From: Clostridiales bacterium
GTDB taxonomy: Bacteria > Bacillota > Clostridia > Lachnospirales > UBA12420
Reading direction: 5' to 3'
DNA length: 47,911 nt
Assembly: GCA_003452395.1 (NCBI GenBank)
Contig: DMOI01000044.1
Span: 1 to 47,911, forward strand
Within the stretch, counting starts at the first letter, position 1, and every line of letters begins with the position of its first letter. The notes beneath the pieces are model-generated. The model did no database searches and had not been told where the DNA came from. It saw nothing but the letters and a program-made list of their open reading frames with translations. The translations under genes were made by a program, and so were the position numbers. This document shows, one piece after another, positions 16,188 through 24,413 of the stretch.

Positions 16188-16862
16188 TTAATTTAAGCCA
16201 GAAAAACCTAATTTTTTACTTATAATAATCCCATCTCCTACAGGTATCAGCGTACTCTCAAAATCAGGATTACTCATAATCATATCTATAAAGCTTCTCA
16301 TTCTTTTATGTATTGTTCTATTTCGCCTTGCAATTTCCTCTTTTTCACATGCTACTAGTCCCTTGTATAGCACATTATCTGCAATAATTACCCCTTCTTC
16401 TGCAAGAAGAAGTAAACTGCTTTTGTAGAATATGTCGTAGTGTCCTTTTGCTGCATCTATAAATATTACATCAAACTTTCCTGAAACTTTCGTTGTTTCT
16501 TCTAATGCATCACCAAAAATTACTTTTATTTTATTTACAGTATTTAACTTTTTTATGTTCTCCAAAGCTTTTTTGTACATATCGGCATCTCTTTCAATAG
16601 TAATTATCTCTCCATCACTTGCTAGATATTTACACATCAAATTAGCAGAAAATCCAACAGCAGTTCCTATCTCGAGTATCCTTTTTGGCTTTTTTATCGC
16701 AAGCAATGTCAGTATAAGACTGGCCACCTCGGGTTTAACTATTGGCACGTGACCCTCCTCAGCTTCAACCCGTAATGCCTCTAGCTGTACATCTAGCTTA
16801 GGCTGAATCTGCCTAATATACTCCTCGATATATTCATACACTACTTTATTTTCTATCTTCAT
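16188..16862 (-). CDS. trmR: SAM-dependent O-methyltransferase, TrmR-like
   Basis: 224 residues, O-methyltransferase family 3. The SAM-binding motif ILEIGTAVGFSANLM is at ~60-75 and the metal/catalytic segment VIFIDAAKGHY at ~130. In Bacillus the homologue beside mltG (yrrM/trmR) methylates 5-hydroxyuridine at the tRNA wobble position; the same adjacency here supports that role. It could be another small-molecule O-methyltransferase. Confidence 0.82.
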   Translation of the reverse strand: MKIENKVVYEYIEEYIRQIQPKLDVQLEALRVEAEEGHVPIVKPEVASLILTLLAIKKPKRILEIGTAVGFSANLMCKYLASDGEIITIERDADMYKKALENIKKLNTVNKIKVIFGDALEETTKVSGKFDVIFIDAAKGHYDIFYKSSLLLLAEEGVIIADNVLYKGLVACEKEEIARRNRTIHKRMRSFIDMIMSNPDFESTLIPVGDGIIISKKLGFSGLN

Positions 16863-16924
16863 GATTTCTCACTCATTTCATATTTTTATGATATTACCTG
16901 TTGTTTTAATGATAACATTATAAT

Positions 16925-17959
16925 TTATTTATTATACATATTCTTCGCCTTTACATGCTCTTTGAATGTTTTTGAAAAGTAGTGTTCTCCTGTGTTTTCA
17001 TCCTTTAGTACAAAGTAATAATAATTGCTTTGCTCTGGGTAAAGTGCCGCAAGTATAGAATCCGTGCCTGGATTACTTATAGGTCCTACTGGCAACCCGA
17101 CATTTCTATACGTATTATACGGTGAATTAATCTCTAGATCTTTATCATACAATTTTTCTTTCGTTTTACCCTGCGCATATTGTACTGTAGAACACATTTC
17201 TAGTCTCATATTTTTCTTTAGCCTGTTATAAATAACTCCAGCCACAGCTTTTCGCTCTTCTGGCTTCTTCACTTCACGCTCTACAATAGACGCGATAGTT
17301 ATCACTTGATCTACGGTATATCCAAGTTCTGTAGCTCTATCATAATACTCGTCTTTAAAATTATTTTCAAAGCTGTCTAGCATTTTTATAATAACTTCCT
17401 TCACATTTGTTTTTTCACTCAAATCATATGTGTTAGGAAATAAATATCCTTCTAGCTTACTATTTCTCATAGGCATATTGTTTAAAAATTTATAGTTCTT
17501 TGTATCTAACTTATTTATTTCATCTATAAATTCTTGCTTTGAACAAACACCTTTCTCCTCTAGCTTCTCACCTATTTGTGCTATCGTATATCCTTCTGGC
17601 ACAGTTATTCTATTTTTCAGTGTTTCTCTTCCTTCTTCGGTCGTAAGAAATTTCATAACCTGTTCATTTGTCATATTCATACTTATTTCAAACATACCCG
17701 AATTATATTTACCATCGTAATGATATAGCTTGCTTTTTAAGCGATAAACATTCTCATTTATTATCATGTTTTTCTCTTTCAATATTCTTGCAATATCTCT
17801 TGTTGTTGCACCTTTTGGAATGTTTATATCTATAATTGTGCTGTTGGTTTTATTATCTGTCGGCACGTTCTTGTATATGTATATCCCGTAACTACAGCCT
17901 ATTGTAACTAGTGCAACCATAGTCGTCATTGCTATGATTAGTTTTATACTTTTCTTCAT
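16925..17959 (-). CDS. mltG: Endolytic murein transglycosylase MltG
   Basis: 344 residues, YceG family. One N-terminal membrane helix (~6-28), a LysM-like region (DINIPKGATTRDIARIL, ~45-62), then the catalytic domain with IASIVEREVKKPEER (~225) whose Glu cuts nascent glycan strands, and PYNTYRNVGLPVGPISNPG (~280). It terminates or cuts new peptidoglycan at the inner membrane. ATG 17959 has GGAGGTAGAC upstream. First gene of mltG-trmR-plsC. Confidence 0.95.
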   Translation of the reverse strand: MKKSIKLIIAMTTMVALVTIGCSYGIYIYKNVPTDNKTNSTIIDINIPKGATTRDIARILKEKNMIINENVYRLKSKLYHYDGKYNSGMFEISMNMTNEQVMKFLTTEEGRETLKNRITVPEGYTIAQIGEKLEEKGVCSKQEFIDEINKLDTKNYKFLNNMPMRNSKLEGYLFPNTYDLSEKTNVKEVIIKMLDSFENNFKDEYYDRATELGYTVDQVITIASIVEREVKKPEERKAVAGVIYNRLKKNMRLEMCSTVQYAQGKTKEKLYDKDLEINSPYNTYRNVGLPVGPISNPGTDSILAALYPEQSNYYYFVLKDENTGEHYFSKTFKEHVKAKNMYNK

Positions 17960-18147
17960 CGTCTACCTCCATTGCACGCTTATTGCTAATAATCTTCTAC
18001 ATAGTTTATTATACCTTTTAGACACCTAATTTTATACTATTTATAGCTTTTTGTCAATTTCTATTTTTCAAACTACAACTCAAAATTTTGCAAAAAATCT
18101 TACTCTCCTATAGTCTTTATATCAACCTTTAATCAATACTCCTATGT

Positions 18148-19587
18148 TTAAAAAGTTGACAAGCCTAGAGTTTCTTGTACATAATATATTATCCATTTGA
18201 GTAAATTATCTTCATAAAAAATCGCAGTATCTACGGTAAAATTACCCTCTTTATTTTCCCACATTCTATTTAGGTACTCATTTATTTCATTGCTTACTGC
18301 ATCATTCTTATCCATTTCTAATTTTATATCCGTTTCTAAGTTAAAATCATCTATATTCCTTCTTGTATAGTTTGCCGAGCCTGATATAACAGTACTTTTT
18401 TCTTGTGTATCTATCTTAATTAATTTCGTGTGAAACTGTTCTCCTTTTGTATCATACCATCTAACCTTGATTTTCTCCTGTGTGTTTTTAATCAATTCAC
18501 ATGCTACTTGTCTATTCGGTATTCCATTCTTCTTAATTCCAAAAGCATCCTTATTTGCATCCATAATTAATTTTACATCTACACCTCTGTTCGATGCATT
18601 TATAAGAGATTTCACGAGATCCCTGTCAGATATATAAAATATCGCTAAAGATATACTATCGCCCTTGTTGGTTTTATTTACTTCTTTTATTATTTCTTCT
18701 TTTATTTTACCCTCTGTAATTATAGTTGCCATTATATTACCTGCGTTTTCGGCTTTTCTTACACTATTTGCATCGATATCTAATGTCTTTCCTGATAGTT
18801 TAGCCACAGCCTCTTCAGATTTTAGAATATCCTTTATAATGTCACCTTTAAAACTAAATCCTACATTAGAGTGAAGTGAACTAGCATCATGCGGATTAGC
18901 AGATACTATCAACCCCTCCTTTTCTGTAAGCACAACCTTCCTATGATTAGCCTTGAACTTTATCATTTTCAGAAATCCTCTAATATTCACTTTTTCAGAA
19001 TCTTTAGAGAATGGATTTGATATATATCCTGCACCTTCTACACCAAGCCAATTTAAAAACAGATTGTATACACCTGCATATAAAAAGTTACTTTCTCTAA
19101 GCTTATCTAGATTAGTTACTATAACCTCAATATTATTTTCTCTCAATCTCTTAATACACCCTGTTTCGTATACTCCGTAAAAATTATTTATTGGGTCAGT
19201 TATGAATACAATCCTTATATCTTTATTTAACTTCTTCTTTTCAACTAGTTTATCCACTATATTATCTGAAAGAGGTATGAATCCATTACTCTTGCTTCTA
19301 TCATAATCATCATTAAACAAAAACATATCTATCAATATAAAGTTCTCAGCTTCATCTATCATACTATACATTTTAGCAAATATCTCCTGTTCAATAACCC
19401 TTTTACCGTCTTTTTGATATGTCATATCCTTGAAAAACTCTACATTGTCCATTTTATACGTGTCTGATTTATAAGATATTCCTGCTGGAAGTGGCTTATA
19501 TAACCCGAAAACTGTTACCAAGATTAGTATCCCCATTATAACTGTAAAAGCAAACTTTTTACCCATTTTTATCTTTAACCCACTCAT
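18148..19587 (-). CDS. Phospholipase D-like membrane-anchored protein
   Basis: 479 residues. A membrane helix at ~10-30, then two HKD half-sites: NHRKVVLTEKEGLIVSANPHD (~215-235) and FHTKLIKIDTQEKSTVISGS (~390-410). The tandem layout is that of phospholipase D/cardiolipin synthase relatives, though the helix arrangement and long spacer differ from standard cardiolipin synthase. It may hydrolyse or transfer phosphodiesters outside the membrane. Monocistronic by spacing. Confidence 0.85.
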   Translation of the reverse strand: MSGLKIKMGKKFAFTVIMGILILVTVFGLYKPLPAGISYKSDTYKMDNVEFFKDMTYQKDGKRVIEQEIFAKMYSMIDEAENFILIDMFLFNDDYDRSKSNGFIPLSDNIVDKLVEKKKLNKDIRIVFITDPINNFYGVYETGCIKRLRENNIEVIVTNLDKLRESNFLYAGVYNLFLNWLGVEGAGYISNPFSKDSEKVNIRGFLKMIKFKANHRKVVLTEKEGLIVSANPHDASSLHSNVGFSFKGDIIKDILKSEEAVAKLSGKTLDIDANSVRKAENAGNIMATIITEGKIKEEIIKEVNKTNKGDSISLAIFYISDRDLVKSLINASNRGVDVKLIMDANKDAFGIKKNGIPNRQVACELIKNTQEKIKVRWYDTKGEQFHTKLIKIDTQEKSTVISGSANYTRRNIDDFNLETDIKLEMDKNDAVSNEINEYLNRMWENKEGNFTVDTAIFYEDNLLKWIIYYVQETLGLSTF

Positions 19588-19655
19588 ATTATGAGACCCC
19601 CATTTTATTTTATTGCCAAGTTAGAAGTCTTTACACACTCTTTTTAACCGCAAAT

Positions 19656-20555
19656 TCATTTTCTCCTAACACTATTTAACTTTTCATTATTTGCCCTTAC
19701 TTCCTCTATTATCATTTGCTTAAATTCCTCGTCACTTAGATATCTCTTTTCATTTTTTTCTATACTAAATGGCTTTCCTATAATTCCTCTTGAACTATTT
19801 ATGATAGCTCCTAATCCGTTTTGGTCGAATGCACATTTTATATCATCTGCTGATCCACCCTGTACTCCAAATCCCGGTACCAAAAAGAACATTTTAGGAT
19901 GCTTCTCTCTCATTTTTTGCAGTTCCTCTTTATGTGTTGCACCTACTACCGCACCTATACTAGAATATCCATTCTCGCCAATGCAATTTTCTCCCCATTT
20001 TTCTACTAGTTCCCCCATTTTCTCATATACAGCTTTATTTTCACCCAGAGTCTTCAAATCTTGAATTTCAGACGAGCTTTTGTTTGATGTTTTAACAAGA
20101 ATAAATAGCCCTTTCTCATTTTTATCTGCAAGACTCGCAAAAGGCTCAACTCCATCTATTCCCAAGTAACCATTTACTGTTATAAAATCACTTTCAAATG
20201 GTGCTCCATTTGAAAGGTATGCTTTTGCATAAGCTTCTGAAGACGAGCCGATATCGCCTCTTTTTATATCAGACACTGTAACAAGACCAATACTTGATGA
20301 GTACTCTAATAATTCCTTAAACAGTGCAAGACCTTCTGGTCCCAAAGGCTCGAAGAATGCTATATTAAGTTTTATGCAAGGTACTATGTCATGTACAGAA
20401 TCTATTACTTTATAACAAAATTCTCTGTACTGTTCTATTATTCCTTCTATTTGTTTGATTTTATGGGTGAAAAATATATCATTAGGATCGAGTCCTACAC
20501 ATAAAACAGAGTTTGTATCGTTTATCCTTTTTATTAATCTATCTATCGCTTTCAT
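19656..20555 (-). CDS. pyrF: Orotidine 5'-phosphate decarboxylase
   Basis: About 299 residues, the longer subfamily-2 form. Decarboxylates OMP to UMP, the last step of UMP synthesis. CVGLDPN (~20), and the catalytic Asp-Lys-Asp in VSDIKRGDIGSS (~90-100); phosphate-binding GIIGKPF near the end. ATG 20555 is preferred to ATG 20558 for spacing from GGAGG. Last gene of pyrKDECF. Confidence 0.95.
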   Translation of the reverse strand: MKAIDRLIKRINDTNSVLCVGLDPNDIFFTHKIKQIEGIIEQYREFCYKVIDSVHDIVPCIKLNIAFFEPLGPEGLALFKELLEYSSSIGLVTVSDIKRGDIGSSSEAYAKAYLSNGAPFESDFITVNGYLGIDGVEPFASLADKNEKGLFILVKTSNKSSSEIQDLKTLGENKAVYEKMGELVEKWGENCIGENGYSSIGAVVGATHKEELQKMREKHPKMFFLVPGFGVQGGSADDIKCAFDQNGLGAIINSSRGIIGKPFSIEKNEKRYLSDEEFKQMIIEEVRANNEKLNSVRRK

Positions 20556-20564
20556 CATGTCCTC

Positions 20565-21809
20565 CTATTTTTTATATTCATACACTAACTTTCCATTACA
20601 TATAGTCGCTATTACCCTGCTTTTGACATCAAAGTTATCATATGGGCAATTTCTTCCCTTTGATTCAAATTCATTAATATTTAACTTGTATTCTTCTTCT
20701 AAATCAATAATCGTTATGTTCGCCTTGCCTTGATTGTATGGTATATTTACTATCTCGCAAGGTGTTTTGCTCATTTGATTTAATAATATCTCTACCATTT
20801 TCTCAGTATCATTAATCACGCTCGCTACTATCGGTATACTCGACTCAAGTCCTATTATACCATTCATTATATTAACACCTGTTTTTTCTTCTATTGAATG
20901 TGGTGCATGGTCTGTCGATACCACATTTATTATATTTTCTTTAAGCATTTTTATAGAGTACTCCTTATCTGCCTCTTCTCTAAGAGGTGGATTCATTATT
21001 GCACTGCCCTTATATTTTTCTATATCCGCATGTATGAGTGTAATATAATGAGGACAAGTCTCCATCGTAACTTTAAATCCGTTTTTCTGTGCCCAGACTA
21101 CCAAATCTATGCTTTCCTTTGTGCTCACATGTTGTATATGTACTCTAGCATCAGGTACCTTCTTTAGCACATCAAGAGATAGCTCTACCGCTTTTATTTC
21201 ACTATTTCTATCATACGCATCCATATCTCCTAGCTGACAATGAAGTAGTACAGGTAGTCCGTACTCAAGTCCTTTTGTATAAGATTTATATAAAAGCTCC
21301 TCGTCATTAAGCCCAAAGCCATCATCAGATAACGCTATTATATTTTCTTCTGCCATACCGTCGATATCTGCCATCTCCGTACCCTTGAGGTCTTTAGTCA
21401 GTGCACCTACTGGATATACATTTACAACGGCTTGCTCTTTTATAATACTATTTAGCATTTTAAGCGTTTCTTTATTATCAGCTACTGGTTTAGTATTCGC
21501 CATGCACACAATATGAGTAAATCCTCCTCTAGCTGCCGCTCTAGTACCTGTTATCATGTCTTCTTTATACTCAAGTCCTGGCGTTCTTAAATGTACGTGA
21601 ATATCTATAAGATCTACAAATGCATGTAGTTTTTTATTTCCTTCTATTATCTTATCGTAATTTATACCTATGTCTTTTCCTTCTTCGTATATCTCTAAAA
21701 TACTATCATCTTCTATTAACATACTTGCTACACCTGTTATATTATTTTCCTTATTATTAACACTTAAAATCGGTCTTTTAATAATTACATCTTTAATTAA
21801 AATTCTCAT
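20565..21809 (-). CDS. pyrC: Dihydroorotase
   Basis: 414 residues, class I amidohydrolase. Closes carbamoyl-aspartate to dihydroorotate. Metal ligands in DIHVHLRTPG (~66-75) and HCQLGD; catalytic Asp in STDHAPHS (~305). It uses two metals, with Lys or Asp bridging (GLEYKEDM follows the first motif). It starts 18 bp after pyrE. Confidence 0.95.
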   Translation of the reverse strand: MRILIKDVIIKRPILSVNNKENNITGVASMLIEDDSILEIYEEGKDIGINYDKIIEGNKKLHAFVDLIDIHVHLRTPGLEYKEDMITGTRAAARGGFTHIVCMANTKPVADNKETLKMLNSIIKEQAVVNVYPVGALTKDLKGTEMADIDGMAEENIIALSDDGFGLNDEELLYKSYTKGLEYGLPVLLHCQLGDMDAYDRNSEIKAVELSLDVLKKVPDARVHIQHVSTKESIDLVVWAQKNGFKVTMETCPHYITLIHADIEKYKGSAIMNPPLREEADKEYSIKMLKENIINVVSTDHAPHSIEEKTGVNIMNGIIGLESSIPIVASVINDTEKMVEILLNQMSKTPCEIVNIPYNQGKANITIIDLEEEYKLNINEFESKGRNCPYDNFDVKSRVIATICNGKLVYEYKK

Positions 21810-21827
21810 AAGTTACTCCTCTATAAT

Positions 21828-22442
21828 TTATTTTTTCGCGTTATTGCTCATAGCAGTAAGAGGTAGATTTTGGTTACACAATGGACAATTATCGCTTTCG
21901 TATGTAATTGCTTCTGTTGTATATAAAGCTATGTTTTCTCCTTCAAACTTTACAGCCCCACCAGTCCTATCTACCATCAGACATACAGCTATTATGTTTG
22001 CATTTTTCTCGCTCAAACTATCTATTGTTTGCTGTACTGAACCGCCTGTTGTTATTACATCCTCAACAACTACTATATTTTCATTACTAGGCAAATCAAA
22101 ATTTTTTCTAAGCTGCATCATCCCTGTCTCTTTATCTTTCGATGTATACGCCATGAGACATTCTCTATTTCTATCTTTACCTATCTTCTCAGCCAAGCTA
22201 TATGCTAGTGCTATACCACCTTCTGCGGGTCCTACTACTCTATCTATTTTGTTTATATCTACCTTTTCTTTAAGCATTTCTAGCCATGCATCTATAAATT
22301 TATTCAGTTTCATTGGATATTGTTGTATTGCCTTCGCATTGAAATATACTGGCGAATGCTTTCCTGATTTGAGTTTAAAATGTCCTTCCTTCATTACCCC
22401 TGTTTCTGTAAATACGCTTTCGATTTCTTGTTTAGTCAACAT
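21828..22442 (-). CDS. pyrE: Orotate phosphoribosyltransferase
   Basis: 204 residues. Joins orotate to PRPP to give OMP. PRPP loop IVVVEDVITTGGSVQ at ~118-132. The C-terminus has a CPLC pair within NCPLCNQNLPLT, seen in a clostridial form and possibly metal-binding. ATG 22442 abuts the pyrD stop (TAAATG), so translation is probably coupled. Confidence 0.95.
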   Translation of the reverse strand: MLTKQEIESVFTETGVMKEGHFKLKSGKHSPVYFNAKAIQQYPMKLNKFIDAWLEMLKEKVDINKIDRVVGPAEGGIALAYSLAEKIGKDRNRECLMAYTSKDKETGMMQLRKNFDLPSNENIVVVEDVITTGGSVQQTIDSLSEKNANIIAVCLMVDRTGGAVKFEGENIALYTTEAITYESDNCPLCNQNLPLTAMSNNAKK

Positions 22443-23354
22443 TTAAACAACCCCCTTAATTTCACTTAGATTTACTATGTTGTGATTATCACACCAAGTA
22501 TTCATACCATCTATTATATTTTCTAGAGCACCTACATTAGCAAATGTAGCCGTGCCTACCGCTACCGCTGTAGCCCCTGCCATGATAAACTCTATCGCAT
22601 CCTCTGCGGTCATTATGCCGCCAAGCCCTATAATCGGTAGTTTTGTGTTTTGAGCTACTTGATGAACCATTTTCACTGCTACTGGCTTTATTGCAGGACC
22701 TGAAAGTCCACCATAATTTTTTGCTATTACAAATGCTCGTTTCTCTATATCAATTTTTGCACCTATCAAGGTATTTATAAGTGAAATAGCATCTGCTCCT
22801 CCTACTTCTACCGCTTTGGCGATGGTTACTATATCTGTTACATTGGGTGTCAGCTTCACGATTAATGGTCTCGTACATACCTTCTTTACTTCACGTACTA
22901 CATTTTCTGCAACAGTTGGGTTTGTACCAAACGCAACTCCGCCCTCGGCTACATTAGGGCATGATATATTTAATTCTATCATATCTATCTTCTCTTCACA
23001 TAACCTTTCTACCACTTCTACATATTCTTGTATTGTATGCCCTGCCACGTTTACTATCACTACTCCGCCTTTTTCTCTATATTCCTGTAAGCTTTTAATA
23101 TCATACTTTATAAATTCTTCTACCCCGCTATTTTGTAATCCTATACTATTTAACATTCCACTTGTAGTTTCTGCTATTCTAGGTGTCGGGTTACCTTTCC
23201 ACGGTACCATACTTACCCCTTTTGTAACTACAGCTCCTAATTTATGTATGTCCATTACCTGACTCATTTCATATCCTGATCCAAATGTCCCAGATGCGGG
23301 CATTACTGGATTTCTAAGCTTTATTCCTGCTATACTCACTCCCATATCAATCAT
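22443..23354 (-). CDS. pyrD: Dihydroorotate dehydrogenase B, catalytic subunit
   Basis: About 303 residues from ATG 23354, placed by AAGGAGGTG nine bases upstream; the ORF runs up to 23375. FMN-dependent class 1B enzyme: PVMPASGTFGSG near the start, catalytic Cys in IELNISCPNV (~125), FMN phosphate site IIGLGGI and AVAVGTATF. It pairs with PyrK so that NAD can take the electrons. Its start overlaps the pyrK 3' end by 8 bp. Confidence 0.95.
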   Translation of the reverse strand: MIDMGVSIAGIKLRNPVMPASGTFGSGYEMSQVMDIHKLGAVVTKGVSMVPWKGNPTPRIAETTSGMLNSIGLQNSGVEEFIKYDIKSLQEYREKGGVVIVNVAGHTIQEYVEVVERLCEEKIDMIELNISCPNVAEGGVAFGTNPTVAENVVREVKKVCTRPLIVKLTPNVTDIVTIAKAVEVGGADAISLINTLIGAKIDIEKRAFVIAKNYGGLSGPAIKPVAVKMVHQVAQNTKLPIIGLGGIMTAEDAIEFIMAGATAVAVGTATFANVGALENIIDGMNTWCDNHNIVNLSEIKGVV

Positions 23355-24120
23355 CGAAAAGCACCTCCTTAGCATCCACTATTGGTCCATAGCTACAAAC
23401 TTTTTTATACTCCCAGTTTCCACTATTTCCTACCTTTATTTTGCACACACAGCTAAGGCAAGTTCCAAGCCCTCCACAGCCCATTCTTTCCTCTAGCGAA
23501 AACTCTGCTTTTATATTATTTTTATCAACATATTTTTTTAGTGCCTTGAGCATAGGAAGTGGCCCGCAAGCATATAGCATATCAAATGTTTCATTTTCCA
23601 ATATATCCATTACTGTTCCTTTAGTGCCATATGTACCATCCATGGTCGCTACCTTTACTTTACTACATTCCTTCTTAAAGAACTCTTCCTTAATAAAGCC
23701 TGTTTCCTCACTTGTTCCTATTCCTAGATATACATTTGTATTATCCTTTGTCAAAAGTTTAGCAAGTTCTATCATTGGTGCTATACCTATACCTCCGCCC
23801 ACTATCGCGATTTTACCTTCACTACAAACTGTGAACCCATGCCCAATGGGCCCCATAATATTTACCTCGTCATTCTCTTTTAGACTTGTAAATTCTTTTG
23901 TACCACTACCCACAACTCTATAAAGTAATACAACTTTATCTCCTTCTATCTGTGATATGCTTATTGGTCTTGGCAATAAGTTTGTAGGGTCATTGCAATA
24001 CACATTTACAAATTGTCCTACCTTAGAATCCCTTGCAATGCTTGGCACTAATAATACTAGCTCATATACATTGCATGTACACTTTTCGTTTGACACTACC
24101 TTCGCTACTTCTCTTATCAT
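23347..24120 (-). CDS. pyrK: Dihydroorotate dehydrogenase electron-transfer subunit
   Basis: 257 residues. Ferredoxin-reductase fold binding FAD (RPISISQI, ~52) and NAD (IAIVGGGIGIAPM, ~103), and a [2Fe-2S] cluster on C-terminal Cys (ERMGCGGLGTCLSCVCKI, then VCSYGP). First gene of pyrKDECF; ATG 24120 follows GGAGGTAAC. The operon lacks pyrB, carA/B and pyrR here. Confidence 0.95.
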   Translation of the reverse strand: MIREVAKVVSNEKCTCNVYELVLLVPSIARDSKVGQFVNVYCNDPTNLLPRPISISQIEGDKVVLLYRVVGSGTKEFTSLKENDEVNIMGPIGHGFTVCSEGKIAIVGGGIGIAPMIELAKLLTKDNTNVYLGIGTSEETGFIKEEFFKKECSKVKVATMDGTYGTKGTVMDILENETFDMLYACGPLPMLKALKKYVDKNNIKAEFSLEERMGCGGLGTCLSCVCKIKVGNSGNWEYKKVCSYGPIVDAKEVLFDD

Positions 24121-24187
24121 AAGTTACCTCCATAGATTTCATCTAGCTTTATTATTTATTTAAAAACCTTAAAATACTCTTAATCCC

Positions 24188-24216
24188 AGTATATCAAATA
24201 TTATAAATTTTTTCAA
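24188..24216 (-). promoter_or_regulatory. Candidate promoter of the pyrKDECF operon
   Basis: Minus strand TTGAAA (24216-24211), 17-bp spacer, TATACT (24193-24188). The implied leader is only ~60 nt, too short for a PyrR-type attenuator with anti-terminator, and none is seen. Confidence 0.55.
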
Positions 24217-24320
24217 TAAAAAAGAATATATTTATTTATTATGAGAATTATGTATAAGCTCAATTTTAAAAATATAAAGTTATCCAAAATAATCAAAGAA
24301 TCTTATCACATCAAAAAAAT

Positions 24321-24347
24321 AAGCTCAAGCAATATTTGCCTGAACTT
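24321..24347 (-). terminator. Terminator of the beta-propeller gene
   Basis: 12-bp arms (24321-24332, 24336-24347) with two wobble pairs, 3-nt loop, then ATTTTTTTG on the minus strand. Confidence 0.8.
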
Positions 24348-24413
24348 ATATAGTCTTTATATATTACTTCCTTCTACACATTATATATACTCGCGTTAAA
24401 TTACTTTTTCTAA

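Noticed and set aside
24121..24216. PyrR attenuator before pyrK
   Set aside because: The leader is about 60 nt with no terminator/antiterminator hairpins.
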